Below are positions 17,223 through 24,769 of a DNA stretch of 40,183 nucleotides, in pieces. The position numbers were made by a program, and so were the translations under genes. Each line of letters starts with the position of its first letter. The stretch's first letter is position 1. A model generated the notes under the pieces. It was not told where the DNA came from and ran no database searches. It saw only the letters and a program-made list of their open reading frames with translations. This DNA is from Alphaproteobacteria bacterium (GTDB lineage: Bacteria > Pseudomonadota > Alphaproteobacteria > Caulobacterales > Aquidulcibacteraceae). The stretch is taken from the NCBI GenBank assembly GCA_016124255.1, contig WGOB01000080.1, positions 1 to 40,183 on the forward strand, given 5' to 3'.

Positions 17223-17245
17223 TGCGCCCTCCCTGTTCCCGGCTG

Positions 17246-17267
17246 CCAAAGTTGGTATATCATTTGG
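17246..17267. promoter_or_regulatory. Shared operator-like motif, locus 2 (divergent promoter)
   Basis: The minus strand reads CAAATGATATACCAA, identical over 15 bases to the site at 23586. The whole site is bounded by CCAAA and TTTGG. It lies 24 bases before the membrane-protein start and about 70 bases before the MFS start. Confidence 0.68.
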
Positions 17268-17337
17268 AGGCGGAGATCAATTTGGCGCTGGCGCGCGGAG
17301 GCGCAGGCGTTAGCCTTCGCCGGACAGGAGAGCGCGC

Positions 17338-18822
17338 ATGAGCGAGGCGGGGGAGAAGGGCGAGTGGCGGCGCGGCTGGCCGGTGGCGGTGTCGGCCGCG
17401 CTCGGCATCGGGCTCGGGCTCTCGCCGCTGCCGTTCTACACGATCGGGGTGTTTGTCGGGCCGATGACGCAGCCGGTGGCGGCGGGCGGGCTCGGCTTCT
17501 CGCCGGCGCAGGTGATGCTGGCGCTGCCGATCTATACCTTCGGCGCGCTGATCATGAGCCCGATCGTCGGCATCCTGTCGGACCGGATCGGGGTGCGGCG
17601 CGTCGCGATCGCGTCGATCGTGCTGTTCGGATTGTCGATGATGGCGCTGGGGCTGAACAACGGCTCCATCGTCGTCTATGCGATTACCTGGTGCCTGATG
17701 GCCGTCGCCGGCGCGGGCACGCTGCCGATCACGTTCACGCGGGCCGTCAACAATTGGTTCGTGGCCAATCGCGGCATCGCGCTTGGCGTGGCGCTGATCG
17801 CGACGGGCATGTTCGGCGTGCTGGCGAAGCTGCTGGCGCAAGAGGTGACGGCGCTTTCCAACTGGCGGATGGGCTATGTGGCGGTGGGCGCGCTGCCTTT
17901 GCTGATCGCGCTGCCGGTGGCGCTCGTTGCGTTTCGCGACGTGACCGACAAGCCTGCACGCGAGGCGGCGACGACGCGGCTGAAGCCGCTGCTGATCGGG
18001 GTGGCGCTCGCAGCGGCGCTCGGGCTCGCCTACGCGGCGCTGCGGTTTGCGGCGCCGCAGATCGCAGAGCACGGCCTGCGCCTGGAACTGGCGACGGCGT
18101 GCATCTTCGCCGTTCTCGGCGTGATCCCGGTGTTGCTGCTGATGTTCGGGCGCATCGGGACGAGCGGCGCGCCGGCTGTCGCGAAGAGCGCGCAAGGGAC
18201 GCTGCCGGGACTGACGCTCGGGCAGGCGCTCAAGGACTGGCGCTTCTGGCTGTTGGCGGCCGTGTTTATTCCGATCTCGTTTGCGATCGGCGGGCCGATC
18301 CCGAACGTCGAATTGCTGCTTGGCTCGAAGGGATTCGACGCGACGGAGGCGGTCGGGCTTGCATCGCTGGTCGGGCTTGCGGTGATCGCGGGGCGGCTCG
18401 TCGGGGGCTTCCTGATCGACCGGTTCTGGGCGCCGGGCGTGGCCTGCGTCTTCCTCGCGGCGCCGGCCATTGCGCTCTGGACGCTCGGCGCGCCGGATCT
18501 TTCGCGCAGCGCGGCGGCCGCGGCGATCTTCCTGATCGGCTTCGGCGCCGGCGTTGAATACGATTTCATGGCCTACCTGGTGTCGCGCTATTTCGGGGCG
18601 CGCGCGTATTCCTCGATCTACGGTTCGCTCTACGGCTTCTTCGCCATCGGGGCGGGGTTCGGCCCGCCGCTTTTCGCCAATGCGATACGCGGCGGAGGCG
18701 ATGTCGCGGGGTTCATGCACACGGCCGCGATCGTGCTGGTGGTTTCGTCGGCGTTTCTGCTGTTGCTCGGACGGTACCGCGTGTTCGCGCCGCCGCAGGC
18801 GGCGCCTGCGCCGGCTACGTGA
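17338..18822 (+). CDS. MFS transporter
   Basis: The 494-residue protein has two six-helix halves separated by a loop near residues 200-215. The N half shows LPIYTFGALIMSPIVGILSDRIGVRRVAIAS, the standard MFS loop 2-3 signature (GxxxDRxGxRR). The C half carries GRLVGGFLIDRFWAP in the equivalent position. It resembles organic-acid transporters of the oxalate/formate and monocarboxylate groups more than drug pumps, but the substrate cannot be fixed. It probably imports the compound degraded by the neighbouring genes. The ATG at 17338 follows GGAGAGCGC. It lies behind the divergent shared motif and ends overlapping the convergent reductase gene by eight bases. Confidence 0.88.
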   Translation: MSEAGEKGEWRRGWPVAVSAALGIGLGLSPLPFYTIGVFVGPMTQPVAAGGLGFSPAQVMLALPIYTFGALIMSPIVGILSDRIGVRRVAIASIVLFGLSMMALGLNNGSIVVYAITWCLMAVAGAGTLPITFTRAVNNWFVANRGIALGVALIATGMFGVLAKLLAQEVTALSNWRMGYVAVGALPLLIALPVALVAFRDVTDKPAREAATTRLKPLLIGVALAAALGLAYAALRFAAPQIAEHGLRLELATACIFAVLGVIPVLLLMFGRIGTSGAPAVAKSAQGTLPGLTLGQALKDWRFWLLAAVFIPISFAIGGPIPNVELLLGSKGFDATEAVGLASLVGLAVIAGRLVGGFLIDRFWAPGVACVFLAAPAIALWTLGAPDLSRSAAAAAIFLIGFGAGVEYDFMAYLVSRYFGARAYSSIYGSLYGFFAIGAGFGPPLFANAIRGGGDVAGFMHTAAIVLVVSSAFLLLLGRYRVFAPPQAAPAPAT

Positions 18823-19810
18823 GATCAATCACGCACTTGCCGAGATTGGCGCCGCGCATCAGTTTCTCCAGCAGCGCGGGAGCGGATTCGAGACCGCGCA
18901 TCCGATCCTCGCGGATCGCGAGGCGCCCGTCGCGCACCCAGGGGCCGGCTTCGGCAACGAACGCATCCCAGCGGTCGTAGAAATCGTAGACCACCAGCCC
19001 GTGCAGGCTTGCGCGTCTCATCATGACGAGCCCGACCGGAATCTGCGCCGGCGGCGCGTCGGCCTGGTAATGGTCCGCGAGGCCGCAGAGGACGACGCGC
19101 GCATAAGGAGCGGCGCGCTGCAGACCCGCCGCCAGCATCGCGGTGCTGACGTTCTCGAAGATGATCGTCGGCGGGGCCGGCAGCGCGGCGTCGAGCGCGT
19201 CTTGCCAATCCGGCGCGCGATAATCGACGCAGGCGTCGAACCGGTATTCGTCGCGCACAATGGCGCATTTCTCCGCGCCGCCGGCGATCCCGATTGCGCG
19301 CGCGCCCGTGATCCTTGCGATCTGGCCGACGGCGCCGCCCACTGCGCCCGCGGCGGCGTCGACGAGCACGACATCACCGCTGCGGACGCGTGCGAGTTGC
19401 GTCAGCCCGGCCCATGCTGTGAGGCCCGGCATGCCGAGCGCCGAGAGATGCGCGCTGAGGGGCGCTGCGTCGGGGTCGAGCTTGCGCAGCTGCGTCGCCG
19501 GCAATGCTGCGCAGTCACTCCACGAGCCGTGCATGGTGTGGGCGTAGTCGCCCGGGGCGAACAGGGGCGACGATGAGTCAAGCACGCGCACGATCGCGGC
19601 GGCGGGAATCGGATCGATGCTCGGGCGCGGCGGCGCTTCGCCCATGTGGCGACCGCGCAGGCGCGCGCCGATGTACGGATCGATGGAGAGGTAGAGCGTC
19701 TCGGCGACGACGCCGTCGGGGGGAACGGACGGCGCGGCGGCGTCGATGAGGGCGAAATCATCGGCCGTCGGCGCCGCGGTCAGCGCTGCGCGCAGGACGA
19801 CCTGCTTCAC
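18815..19810 (-). CDS. NADP-dependent medium-chain reductase (CurA/PTGR-like)
   Basis: The 331-residue protein belongs to the zinc-less medium-chain dehydrogenase/reductase group. TLYLSIDPYIGARLRGR is typical of curcumin/prostaglandin reductases. VLVDAAAGAVGGAVGQIARITGARAIGIAGG is the NADP-binding fold, and YRAPDWQDALDAALP and VVLCGLADHYQ follow in the expected order. Expected reaction: NADPH-dependent reduction of an alpha,beta-unsaturated carbonyl double bond. The GTG start at 19810 overlaps the VOC gene stop (GTGA), so it is second in a two-gene operon behind the shared motif. Confidence 0.86.
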   Translation of the reverse strand: MKQVVLRAALTAAPTADDFALIDAAAPSVPPDGVVAETLYLSIDPYIGARLRGRHMGEAPPRPSIDPIPAAAIVRVLDSSSPLFAPGDYAHTMHGSWSDCAALPATQLRKLDPDAAPLSAHLSALGMPGLTAWAGLTQLARVRSGDVVLVDAAAGAVGGAVGQIARITGARAIGIAGGAEKCAIVRDEYRFDACVDYRAPDWQDALDAALPAPPTIIFENVSTAMLAAGLQRAAPYARVVLCGLADHYQADAPPAQIPVGLVMMRRASLHGLVVYDFYDRWDAFVAEAGPWVRDGRLAIREDRMRGLESAPALLEKLMRGANLGKCVIDLT

Positions 19811-20700
19811 GGCGCGACGAGTTCGAACAGCGCCCCGTCCGGGCCGCGCATGGTCGCAGCGCGGCGCCCCCCATAGACCGGGCCCGGATAAACCGCCGGC
19901 GGCGCGATCAGCCAGGCCGCAAAGCGTTCAACGCGCGCGTCGAAATCCGGGATGGTGAGGGAGCCGAGCGATACGCCGGGCGGCAGTTTGCCCTTGTGCT
20001 GGGGGCGCGGCGCGGCCCAGGGCGGCATCTGATCGAATTCGAAGAAGACGTCGCGCTCATGGATCACGGTGGAGATGGTGTAGAGCCGCTCGTGCGGCGT
20101 GCCGAACGCGTTGGCGAGCATGGTGTAGACGATCTCCATGTCGCGCCCGAGCGCAAGGCCGAGCTTGTCTTCAGCGAAGCGGATGGAGGCGTGCATGTCC
20201 GAGCACGCGAGCACATAGATGAAGAGGCGGTCGATCGGCGCGGCTGCGCGCGGCAGATCGTAGGCGGGCAGGTCCGAGCGGATCTGCGTGAGGTAGACGA
20301 TTTCACCGTCCGGGCCCTTGACCTGCATCGGATAGATCGCCGGCAGGCCGTCGATCTCGCGCGGCGGGCCGATGACCTCGAACGGGCCGCCTTCGAGGCG
20401 CGCATGGGTCTTGAGAACATCCTCCACGCAGATCTCGATCGCGGCCCAGCCATAGGTCTTGAGCGGCTCGTAATCGGGATGGGGCGGCTGCTCGACGAGG
20501 CGCAGAAAAATGTCGGCGCCGCTGGCGGGTTTCATCACCGCGTAGCGCGCGCCGGTGCACGCAGGCGCATTCCAACTCGCCGCCAGCGCGGCGTCGAGCG
20601 CGCCGTTCTCGACGACGCTGTAATCCAAGTAGCGCCGATAGGTTTCGCAGGCGCGATCCACATCGGCGACCGACAGCGTCGCGGCGCGCAGCAATTTCAT
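19807..20700 (-). CDS. Two-domain VOC (glyoxalase/dioxygenase-fold) protein
   Basis: The 297-residue protein carries two VOC modules: one starting LRAATLSVADVDRACETYRRYLDYSVVENG, and a second around LFIYVLACSDMHASIRFAEDKLGLALGRD. The end, PDGALFELVAP, is typical of the fold, and EFDQMPPW may supply metal ligands. Members range from glyoxalases to extradiol-type dioxygenases and dechlorinating enzymes; the activity cannot be fixed from sequence. The ATG at 20700 is used; an upstream frame to 20760 would run through the operator-like site. It is the first gene of an operon with the reductase. Confidence 0.82.
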   Translation of the reverse strand: MKLLRAATLSVADVDRACETYRRYLDYSVVENGALDAALAASWNAPACTGARYAVMKPASGADIFLRLVEQPPHPDYEPLKTYGWAAIEICVEDVLKTHARLEGGPFEVIGPPREIDGLPAIYPMQVKGPDGEIVYLTQIRSDLPAYDLPRAAAPIDRLFIYVLACSDMHASIRFAEDKLGLALGRDMEIVYTMLANAFGTPHERLYTISTVIHERDVFFEFDQMPPWAAPRPQHKGKLPPGVSLGSLTIPDFDARVERFAAWLIAPPAVYPGPVYGGRRAATMRGPDGALFELVAP

Positions 20701-20718
20701 GGGTGTCTCCAGGCCCGG

Positions 20719-20738
20719 CCAATTGATATACTTTTTGG
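20719..20738. promoter_or_regulatory. Shared operator-like motif, locus 3 (divergent promoter)
   Basis: CCAATTGATATACTTTTTGG, 20 bases with CCAA/TTGG ends and the shared TGATATAC core. It lies 18 bases before the VOC start and 32 before the DUF1330 start on the other strand, so one bound protein could control both. Confidence 0.66.
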
Positions 20739-20770
20739 CCCAGGCGCAGCGGCGGGGCAAGGAGCGATCG

Positions 20771-21064
20771 ATGCCGGCTTACATGGTGATCCTGGCGCGG
20801 GTGAAGGATCGCGCGCGTTTTCTGGAGGCGTATGCGCAGCCCACCGCGGCGCTGGTCGCCCGGATGGGCGGGCGCTACGTGGTGCGCGCGCCGGGCGCCG
20901 TGCCGCTGGAAGGCGGCTTTGGGGATGACGTTTCGGTGGTGATCTCGGAATGGCCGGACAAAGCGGCGATCGATCGGTTCTGGACATCCCCGGACTACGC
21001 GCCGCTGAAGGCTGCGCGGCAATCGCTCGCGGACGTCGACGTGCTTGTGGTGGAGCAGCCATGA
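20771..21064 (+). CDS. DUF1330 family protein
   Basis: The 97-residue single-domain protein matches DUF1330, a dimeric alpha/beta-barrel (ferredoxin-like) fold. It opens MPAYMVILARVKDRARFLEAYAQP, then GGRYVVRAPGAVPLEGGF and VVISEWPDKAAIDRFWTSPDY. Function is unknown; proteins of this fold often bind or isomerise small aromatic or carbonyl compounds. AAGGAG precedes the ATG at 20771. Its stop overlaps the next start (ATGA), so the pair is co-translated, and the shared motif lies just upstream. Confidence 0.85.
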   Translation: MPAYMVILARVKDRARFLEAYAQPTAALVARMGGRYVVRAPGAVPLEGGFGDDVSVVISEWPDKAAIDRFWTSPDYAPLKAARQSLADVDVLVVEQP

Positions 21065-21861
21065 CGCAGTTCGGCCTGATTGCGTTGTGCGCTGCGGCTC
21101 TAGCGGCGTGTGCGCAGGTGGCGCCGGCGCGGATCGATCCAGCGGCCGCGCCGGGCGCGTTGCCCATCGAGCAGGCGCTTGACGGGCGCGAGATCGTGGC
21201 GCGGGCGCACGCGGCCGCGGGCGGAGACGCGTGGGTGCATCCGCGCAGCCTGCACATGATCGGCGAGGGCGTGTTCTACGCCGCCGACGGACGCATCGAT
21301 CGCCATGAGCGCTACGAGATGTGGCGCGTCTATCCCGCAGAGAAAAGCGCGGCGCATGCGGCCGACGGGCGCGTGCGCATCCAATCCTGGCGCAATGGCG
21401 AGACCGCGCTGCTGCTCGCGTTCGACGGCGTGCGCTCCTACACCGCCGCGGGCCCGCAGCCGCCCTCCGAAGCGGATCGGCAATGGTCGGAGAATTTCGG
21501 ATTCGGCGTGATCCGCTACGCGCTCGACGACGGTTTCAGCGTTGCGCGGATGCCGGACGATCTGGTCGATGCGCGGGCGGCCTATGTGGTGCGCATCACC
21601 GACCCCCATGGCCAGCAGACCGTGTTCTCCATCGCGCAGGACGATTACGCGATCCTGCGCGTCGGGTTTGCGACGCCGCGGGGATGGCATGAGCGGACCT
21701 ATTCCGATTTCTTCACGCGCCCCGGCGTCTCCTGGGTGCAGCCGGGCCGGGTCCGGCTCACCTACAACGGCGTGAAGCAGAACGAGATCTTCTGGCGCGA
21801 CTTCAGCGTGAACGAGGCGATGCCGGACGATCTCTTCGCGATCCTCGCGCCGGGCGACTAG
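21061..21861 (+). CDS. Predicted outer-membrane/periplasmic lipoprotein
   Basis: The 266-residue protein starts MTQFGLIALCAAALAACAQ with lipobox LAAC and Cys17 as the lipidated residue. The remainder is rich in antiparallel strands (HMIGEGVFYAADGRI, RVRIQSWRNGETALLLAFDGVRSYT, VVRITDPHGQQTVFSI, WVQPGRVRLTYNGVKQNEIFWRDF), reminiscent of LolA/LolB-like half-barrels. I do not recognise a specific family. It is coupled to the DUF1330 gene by a four-base overlap. As part of the same regulon it may bind a hydrophobic substrate or intermediate in the envelope (inference). Confidence 0.74.
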   Translation: MTQFGLIALCAAALAACAQVAPARIDPAAAPGALPIEQALDGREIVARAHAAAGGDAWVHPRSLHMIGEGVFYAADGRIDRHERYEMWRVYPAEKSAAHAADGRVRIQSWRNGETALLLAFDGVRSYTAAGPQPPSEADRQWSENFGFGVIRYALDDGFSVARMPDDLVDARAAYVVRITDPHGQQTVFSIAQDDYAILRVGFATPRGWHERTYSDFFTRPGVSWVQPGRVRLTYNGVKQNEIFWRDFSVNEAMPDDLFAILAPGD

Positions 21862-21888
21862 GTGAGCGCGAGGCCGCCTCACGCCTAG
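21858..21888. terminator. Bulged hairpin between convergent genes
   Basis: CTAGGTGAG pairs with CTCACGCCTAG with a two-base bulge and GC-rich loop, overlapping the stops of both converging genes. There is no T-run, so it is only a possible bidirectional terminator. Confidence 0.3.
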
Positions 21889-22244
21889 ATCTTGGCGAGT
21901 TCGTCGGCGATTTCCTCGGAGGACGCGTCGGCGGCGGTCAGCGCTTCCTGCTCCTGCTGCAGGATGCGGAGGATGCGGGCCAGGAATTCCTGGGTCCAGG
22001 CGCCGCGTTCCTGCGCTTCAGCTTTCGTCGGCGTGAAGCGCTCGATGTCGGCGCGGGTCAGCGTCTGGTTGCGCTCGAGGAGCCGCTCGATGGTGTCCAT
22101 CCGTTCGCGCATGACGGCCACTTCCTGCGCCAGCGCCATCACGATCGTCATCAGCCGCTCGGCGTCGCGGTTCTCCAGGAAGTAGGGGCGCTTTCCTTTC
22201 GGCCGCGCGCCGGCGAGCGCCAGCGGATCGAGCGCGCTCATCAT
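21885..22244 (-). CDS. Small coiled-coil protein coupled to methyltransferase
   Basis: The 119-residue protein is unrecognised. After a basic N terminus with PKGKRPYFLENRDAERL it has a long amphipathic helix (about residues 30-60, MTIVMALAQEVAVMRERMDTIERLL) and a second helix (80-105, TQEFLARILRILQQEQEAL), both coiled-coil-like. The tail is acidic. Its ATG at 22244 overlaps the methyltransferase stop (ATGA), so the two are produced together; a longer frame to 22277 is rejected. It could be a subunit or a multimerising partner of that enzyme. Confidence 0.7.
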   Translation of the reverse strand: MMSALDPLALAGARPKGKRPYFLENRDAERLMTIVMALAQEVAVMRERMDTIERLLERNQTLTRADIERFTPTKAEAQERGAWTQEFLARILRILQQEQEALTAADASSEEIADELAKI

Positions 22245-23542
22245 GCGGCCTCTTTGGCGGCGCCGATGACGTGCCAAGCGGCCTTGCGCCCGTAATCTTC
22301 CTGCGTGGAATCCTTGGCCGCTTCGGGGAACACGTTGGGATCGACGACAGCGGCGACGCCGCCATGAATGAGGCTCTGCTGCTTGAAGCCCGCCTTCACC
22401 ATCCAGTCGTCGAGATCGACTTCGTGCATTTTCGTCCAGAACGGCTCGTTGTTGTAGAACGCGTCCCAGTCCCGCATCGCCTGCTCGAACAGCGGCATGC
22501 TCTCATCGTATTGCGGCTGCTCAACGTGCAGGACAATGCCGCCGGGGCGCAGCAGGCGCTGGGTTTCGCGGAAGATCGCCTGCATGCTCTTGTAGCTCGT
22601 CTCGTGAAGGAACATCGTCGACTGGATCCAGTCGAAGCTTCCGTCCTCGAACGGGCTCAGGTCGGACACATCGGCCTGCACGAAGCGCACGTTGTCCACG
22701 CCAAGCGACTTCGCCCGCGCCAGTCCGTAGCGGAGCATCGGCGCGCCGACATCGACCGCGACCACCTCGGCGTCGGGAAACGCTTGCGCGATCGGCAAGA
22801 CGTTGTGGCCGAGGCCGCAGCCGATATCGAGGATGCGCTTCGGCTTGAACCCCTTCAGGTGTTGCTTGACCCACCGCGCGACCGCGACGCCGCCGCCGTC
22901 ATTGTAGGCGCCGAGCATCCCGCCGGTGGTGGCGAAAAGGCCGATGTCGTAGTTCGCGGCGCCGGTGACGTCGCCGGCGACCAGCTCGGTGTGGTAGCTG
23001 CCGGGCATGCAGTGATGATCGACCGCCGCGACATAGCGGGGCAGCGCAAGCTTTGGATCGAGCGTGAGGCGCGCATCGTCGCGCGTAAGGTTCGCCGCTT
23101 TGGCGTTGAGCGCGTCCGCCTGGCGGATCGTGATCCAGCGGCCCGCCTGCTGGCGCTGCTCCATCGTCGCGCGGCGCAGCGCCGACCACCAGCGCCAGGT
23201 CGGGTCCTGCATCAGCGCCTGGCGCACTTCGTGGCGGTCCTTGAAGTCGCGGCCGTGCTTCTTCTTAAACGCGGGCTCGACCTGGGCGTCGAACGCGGCC
23301 TTCACGCCCGGCATCACCTTGGCGGCAAGGCAGCGGTTCATCTGGGCGAGGAAGTTGAAGCGGGCGGCCTCGTCGTGCGTGATGTCGGGGAACATGCCGT
23401 GGCGGCCGACCACGCGGTAATCGGGCGGGCCGTCATAGGCTTGCGGGGGCGGGGCGGCCTTGGCTTTCGCCGCCCTGGTTTTCTTCGCCTCGGCTTTCTT
23501 CGCCTTGGCTTTGTTTTGGGCGGGCTTCACCGAGGCGGTCAT
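22241..23542 (-). CDS. SAM-dependent methyltransferase with basic Lys/Ala tail
   Basis: The 433-residue protein has three parts. Residues 8-30 are almost only Lys, Ala, Glu, Arg and Thr (KAKAKKAEAKKTRAAKAK). Residues 40-215 form a domain of unknown type with TWRWWSALRRATMEQRQQAGRW and DHHCMPGSYHTELVAGD. A class I methyltransferase domain starts near 230, with SAM motif ILDIGCGLGH (237-246), VVAVDVGAPML, FDWIQSTMFLHET (motif IV region) and LLRPGGIVLHVEQPQYDE. AGGAG six bases before 23542 decides the start; an ATG at 23578 lacks a ribosome site. It lies behind the shared motif and is coupled to a coiled-coil gene. Substrate unknown. Confidence 0.82.
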   Translation of the reverse strand: MTASVKPAQNKAKAKKAEAKKTRAAKAKAAPPPQAYDGPPDYRVVGRHGMFPDITHDEAARFNFLAQMNRCLAAKVMPGVKAAFDAQVEPAFKKKHGRDFKDRHEVRQALMQDPTWRWWSALRRATMEQRQQAGRWITIRQADALNAKAANLTRDDARLTLDPKLALPRYVAAVDHHCMPGSYHTELVAGDVTGAANYDIGLFATTGGMLGAYNDGGGVAVARWVKQHLKGFKPKRILDIGCGLGHNVLPIAQAFPDAEVVAVDVGAPMLRYGLARAKSLGVDNVRFVQADVSDLSPFEDGSFDWIQSTMFLHETSYKSMQAIFRETQRLLRPGGIVLHVEQPQYDESMPLFEQAMRDWDAFYNNEPFWTKMHEVDLDDWMVKAGFKQQSLIHGGVAAVVDPNVFPEAAKDSTQEDYGRKAAWHVIGAAKEAA

Positions 23543-23585
23543 CTCTTGCTCCTGGGCTTGGTCCTGACGCGCTTCCATTTTGCGG

Positions 23586-23603
23586 CAAATGATATACCAA
23601 TTG
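23586..23603. promoter_or_regulatory. Shared operator-like motif, locus 4 (divergent promoter)
   Basis: CAAATGATATACCAATTG, a near-palindrome of form CAAnTGnTATAnCAnTTG. It lies between the methyltransferase (start 23542) and the HapK-like gene that opens the long catabolic operon (start 23625). It shares 15 identical bases with the site at 17246-17267. Confidence 0.7.
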
Positions 23604-23624
23604 GGCCTAGTAAGGGAGAGAAGA

Positions 23625-23939
23625 ATGGGAACGCGGATTGTCGCATTGTTCAATCTCAAACCGGGCGTCAGCGAGGCTGATTACGAGGCCTGGGCCAGGC
23701 GCGTGGACCTGCCCACGGTCAATGGCCTTAAGTCGATAGAAAAATTCGAGGTTTTCAAGTCCTCCGGGCTTCTGGGCGCGGAAGGCAAGCCGCCCTACGC
23801 CTATATCGAGATCATCGACGTGAAGGACATGGGCGCCTTCGGCGTGGATGTCGGCACCGAGACGATGCAGCGCGTCGCAGGCGAATTCCAGGCGATGGCG
23901 GCCGATCTCGTGTTCATCCTGACCGACAAGCTGGGCTGA
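23625..23939 (+). CDS. REDY-like HapK family protein
   Basis: The 104-residue protein matches the HapK/REDY-like family, a ferredoxin-like dimeric fold first named from the Hahella prodigiosin cluster. Visible are ADYEAWARRVDLPTVNGLKSI, PYAYIEIIDVKDMGAFGVDVGTETM and EFQAMAADLVFILT. The biochemical role is not established; the fold suggests binding or shaping of a small reactive compound. AGGGAGAGAAG precedes the ATG at 23625. It is the first gene of a long operon, five bases before the SDR gene. Confidence 0.83.
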   Translation: MGTRIVALFNLKPGVSEADYEAWARRVDLPTVNGLKSIEKFEVFKSSGLLGAEGKPPYAYIEIIDVKDMGAFGVDVGTETMQRVAGEFQAMAADLVFILTDKLG

Positions 23940-23944
23940 GGCCG

Positions 23945-24769
23945 ATGGGGCGGTTTTCCGGCAAGACGGCGGTGGTGACGGGCGCGGGGCGCCGCAAGGG
24001 GCTGGGCGAAGCAATCGCGCGGCGGCTGGCGGCGGAGGGGGCCGCGGTCGTGATCTCCGACATCGGCCAGTCGCGCGACGCGGCCACGCCCGGCGCGATG
24101 ATCGGCTCCACCGCGGAGATGGACGCGATCGCCCAGGAGATCGGCGCAGCCTCGACCTGCGTCTGCGACGTGCGCGATCTGGAGCAAATGCGGGCGCTCG
24201 CGGACCATGCGGTGACGACGCACGGCTCGCTCGACATCTGGGTCAACAACGCCGGCATCGGCTACATCATGAAACCGCTGATGGAGGCGACAGCCGACGA
24301 TTGGCGCGCGGTGATCGACGTGAACCTCACCGGCTGCTTCTTCGGGATCAAGGCGGCGGCGGAGAAGATGATCCCGCAGGGCCGCGGCGGACGCATCATC
24401 AACATCGCAAGCCAGGCGGCGAAATCCGGCTTCCCGCATGCGCAGGCCTACACCGCCTCCAAGCACGGGCTCGTGGGGCTCACACGCTCCGCCGCGATCG
24501 AACTCGGGCCGCACAAGATCACGGTGAACAACGTCTGCCCGAACCACGTCACCACCGGGCTCGGCGCGTGGCAGAACGAATATTTCTCCAAGGTCGTCGG
24601 CGCCGGCAGCGTGGAGGCGTATCTGAAGGCGATGGCTGACCGCATCCCGCTGAAGCGGCCGGGACTGCCGGAAGATACCGCCAAGGCCGTCGCGTTCCTG
24701 TGCTCGGAGGAGGCGGAGTACATCACCGCGGAAAGCATGAACGTGTCGGGCGGCGAGGAGCCGCACTGA
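23945..24769 (+). CDS. SDR family oxidoreductase
   Basis: The 274-residue classical short-chain dehydrogenase has the cofactor loop TGAGRRKGLG (12-21), NNAG (101-104) and Asn127. The catalytic residues are Ser156 (INIASQ), Tyr169 and Lys173 (YTASK). Asp39 at the end of strand 2 (VVISDI) favours NAD over NADP. Expected reaction: oxidation of a secondary alcohol, or the reverse, in the catabolic pathway. A 20-residue insertion rich in Ala/Gly (45-60) is slightly unusual. It is second in the operon, and its stop directly abuts the next start. Confidence 0.92.
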   Translation: MGRFSGKTAVVTGAGRRKGLGEAIARRLAAEGAAVVISDIGQSRDAATPGAMIGSTAEMDAIAQEIGAASTCVCDVRDLEQMRALADHAVTTHGSLDIWVNNAGIGYIMKPLMEATADDWRAVIDVNLTGCFFGIKAAAEKMIPQGRGGRIINIASQAAKSGFPHAQAYTASKHGLVGLTRSAAIELGPHKITVNNVCPNHVTTGLGAWQNEYFSKVVGAGSVEAYLKAMADRIPLKRPGLPEDTAKAVAFLCSEEAEYITAESMNVSGGEEPH

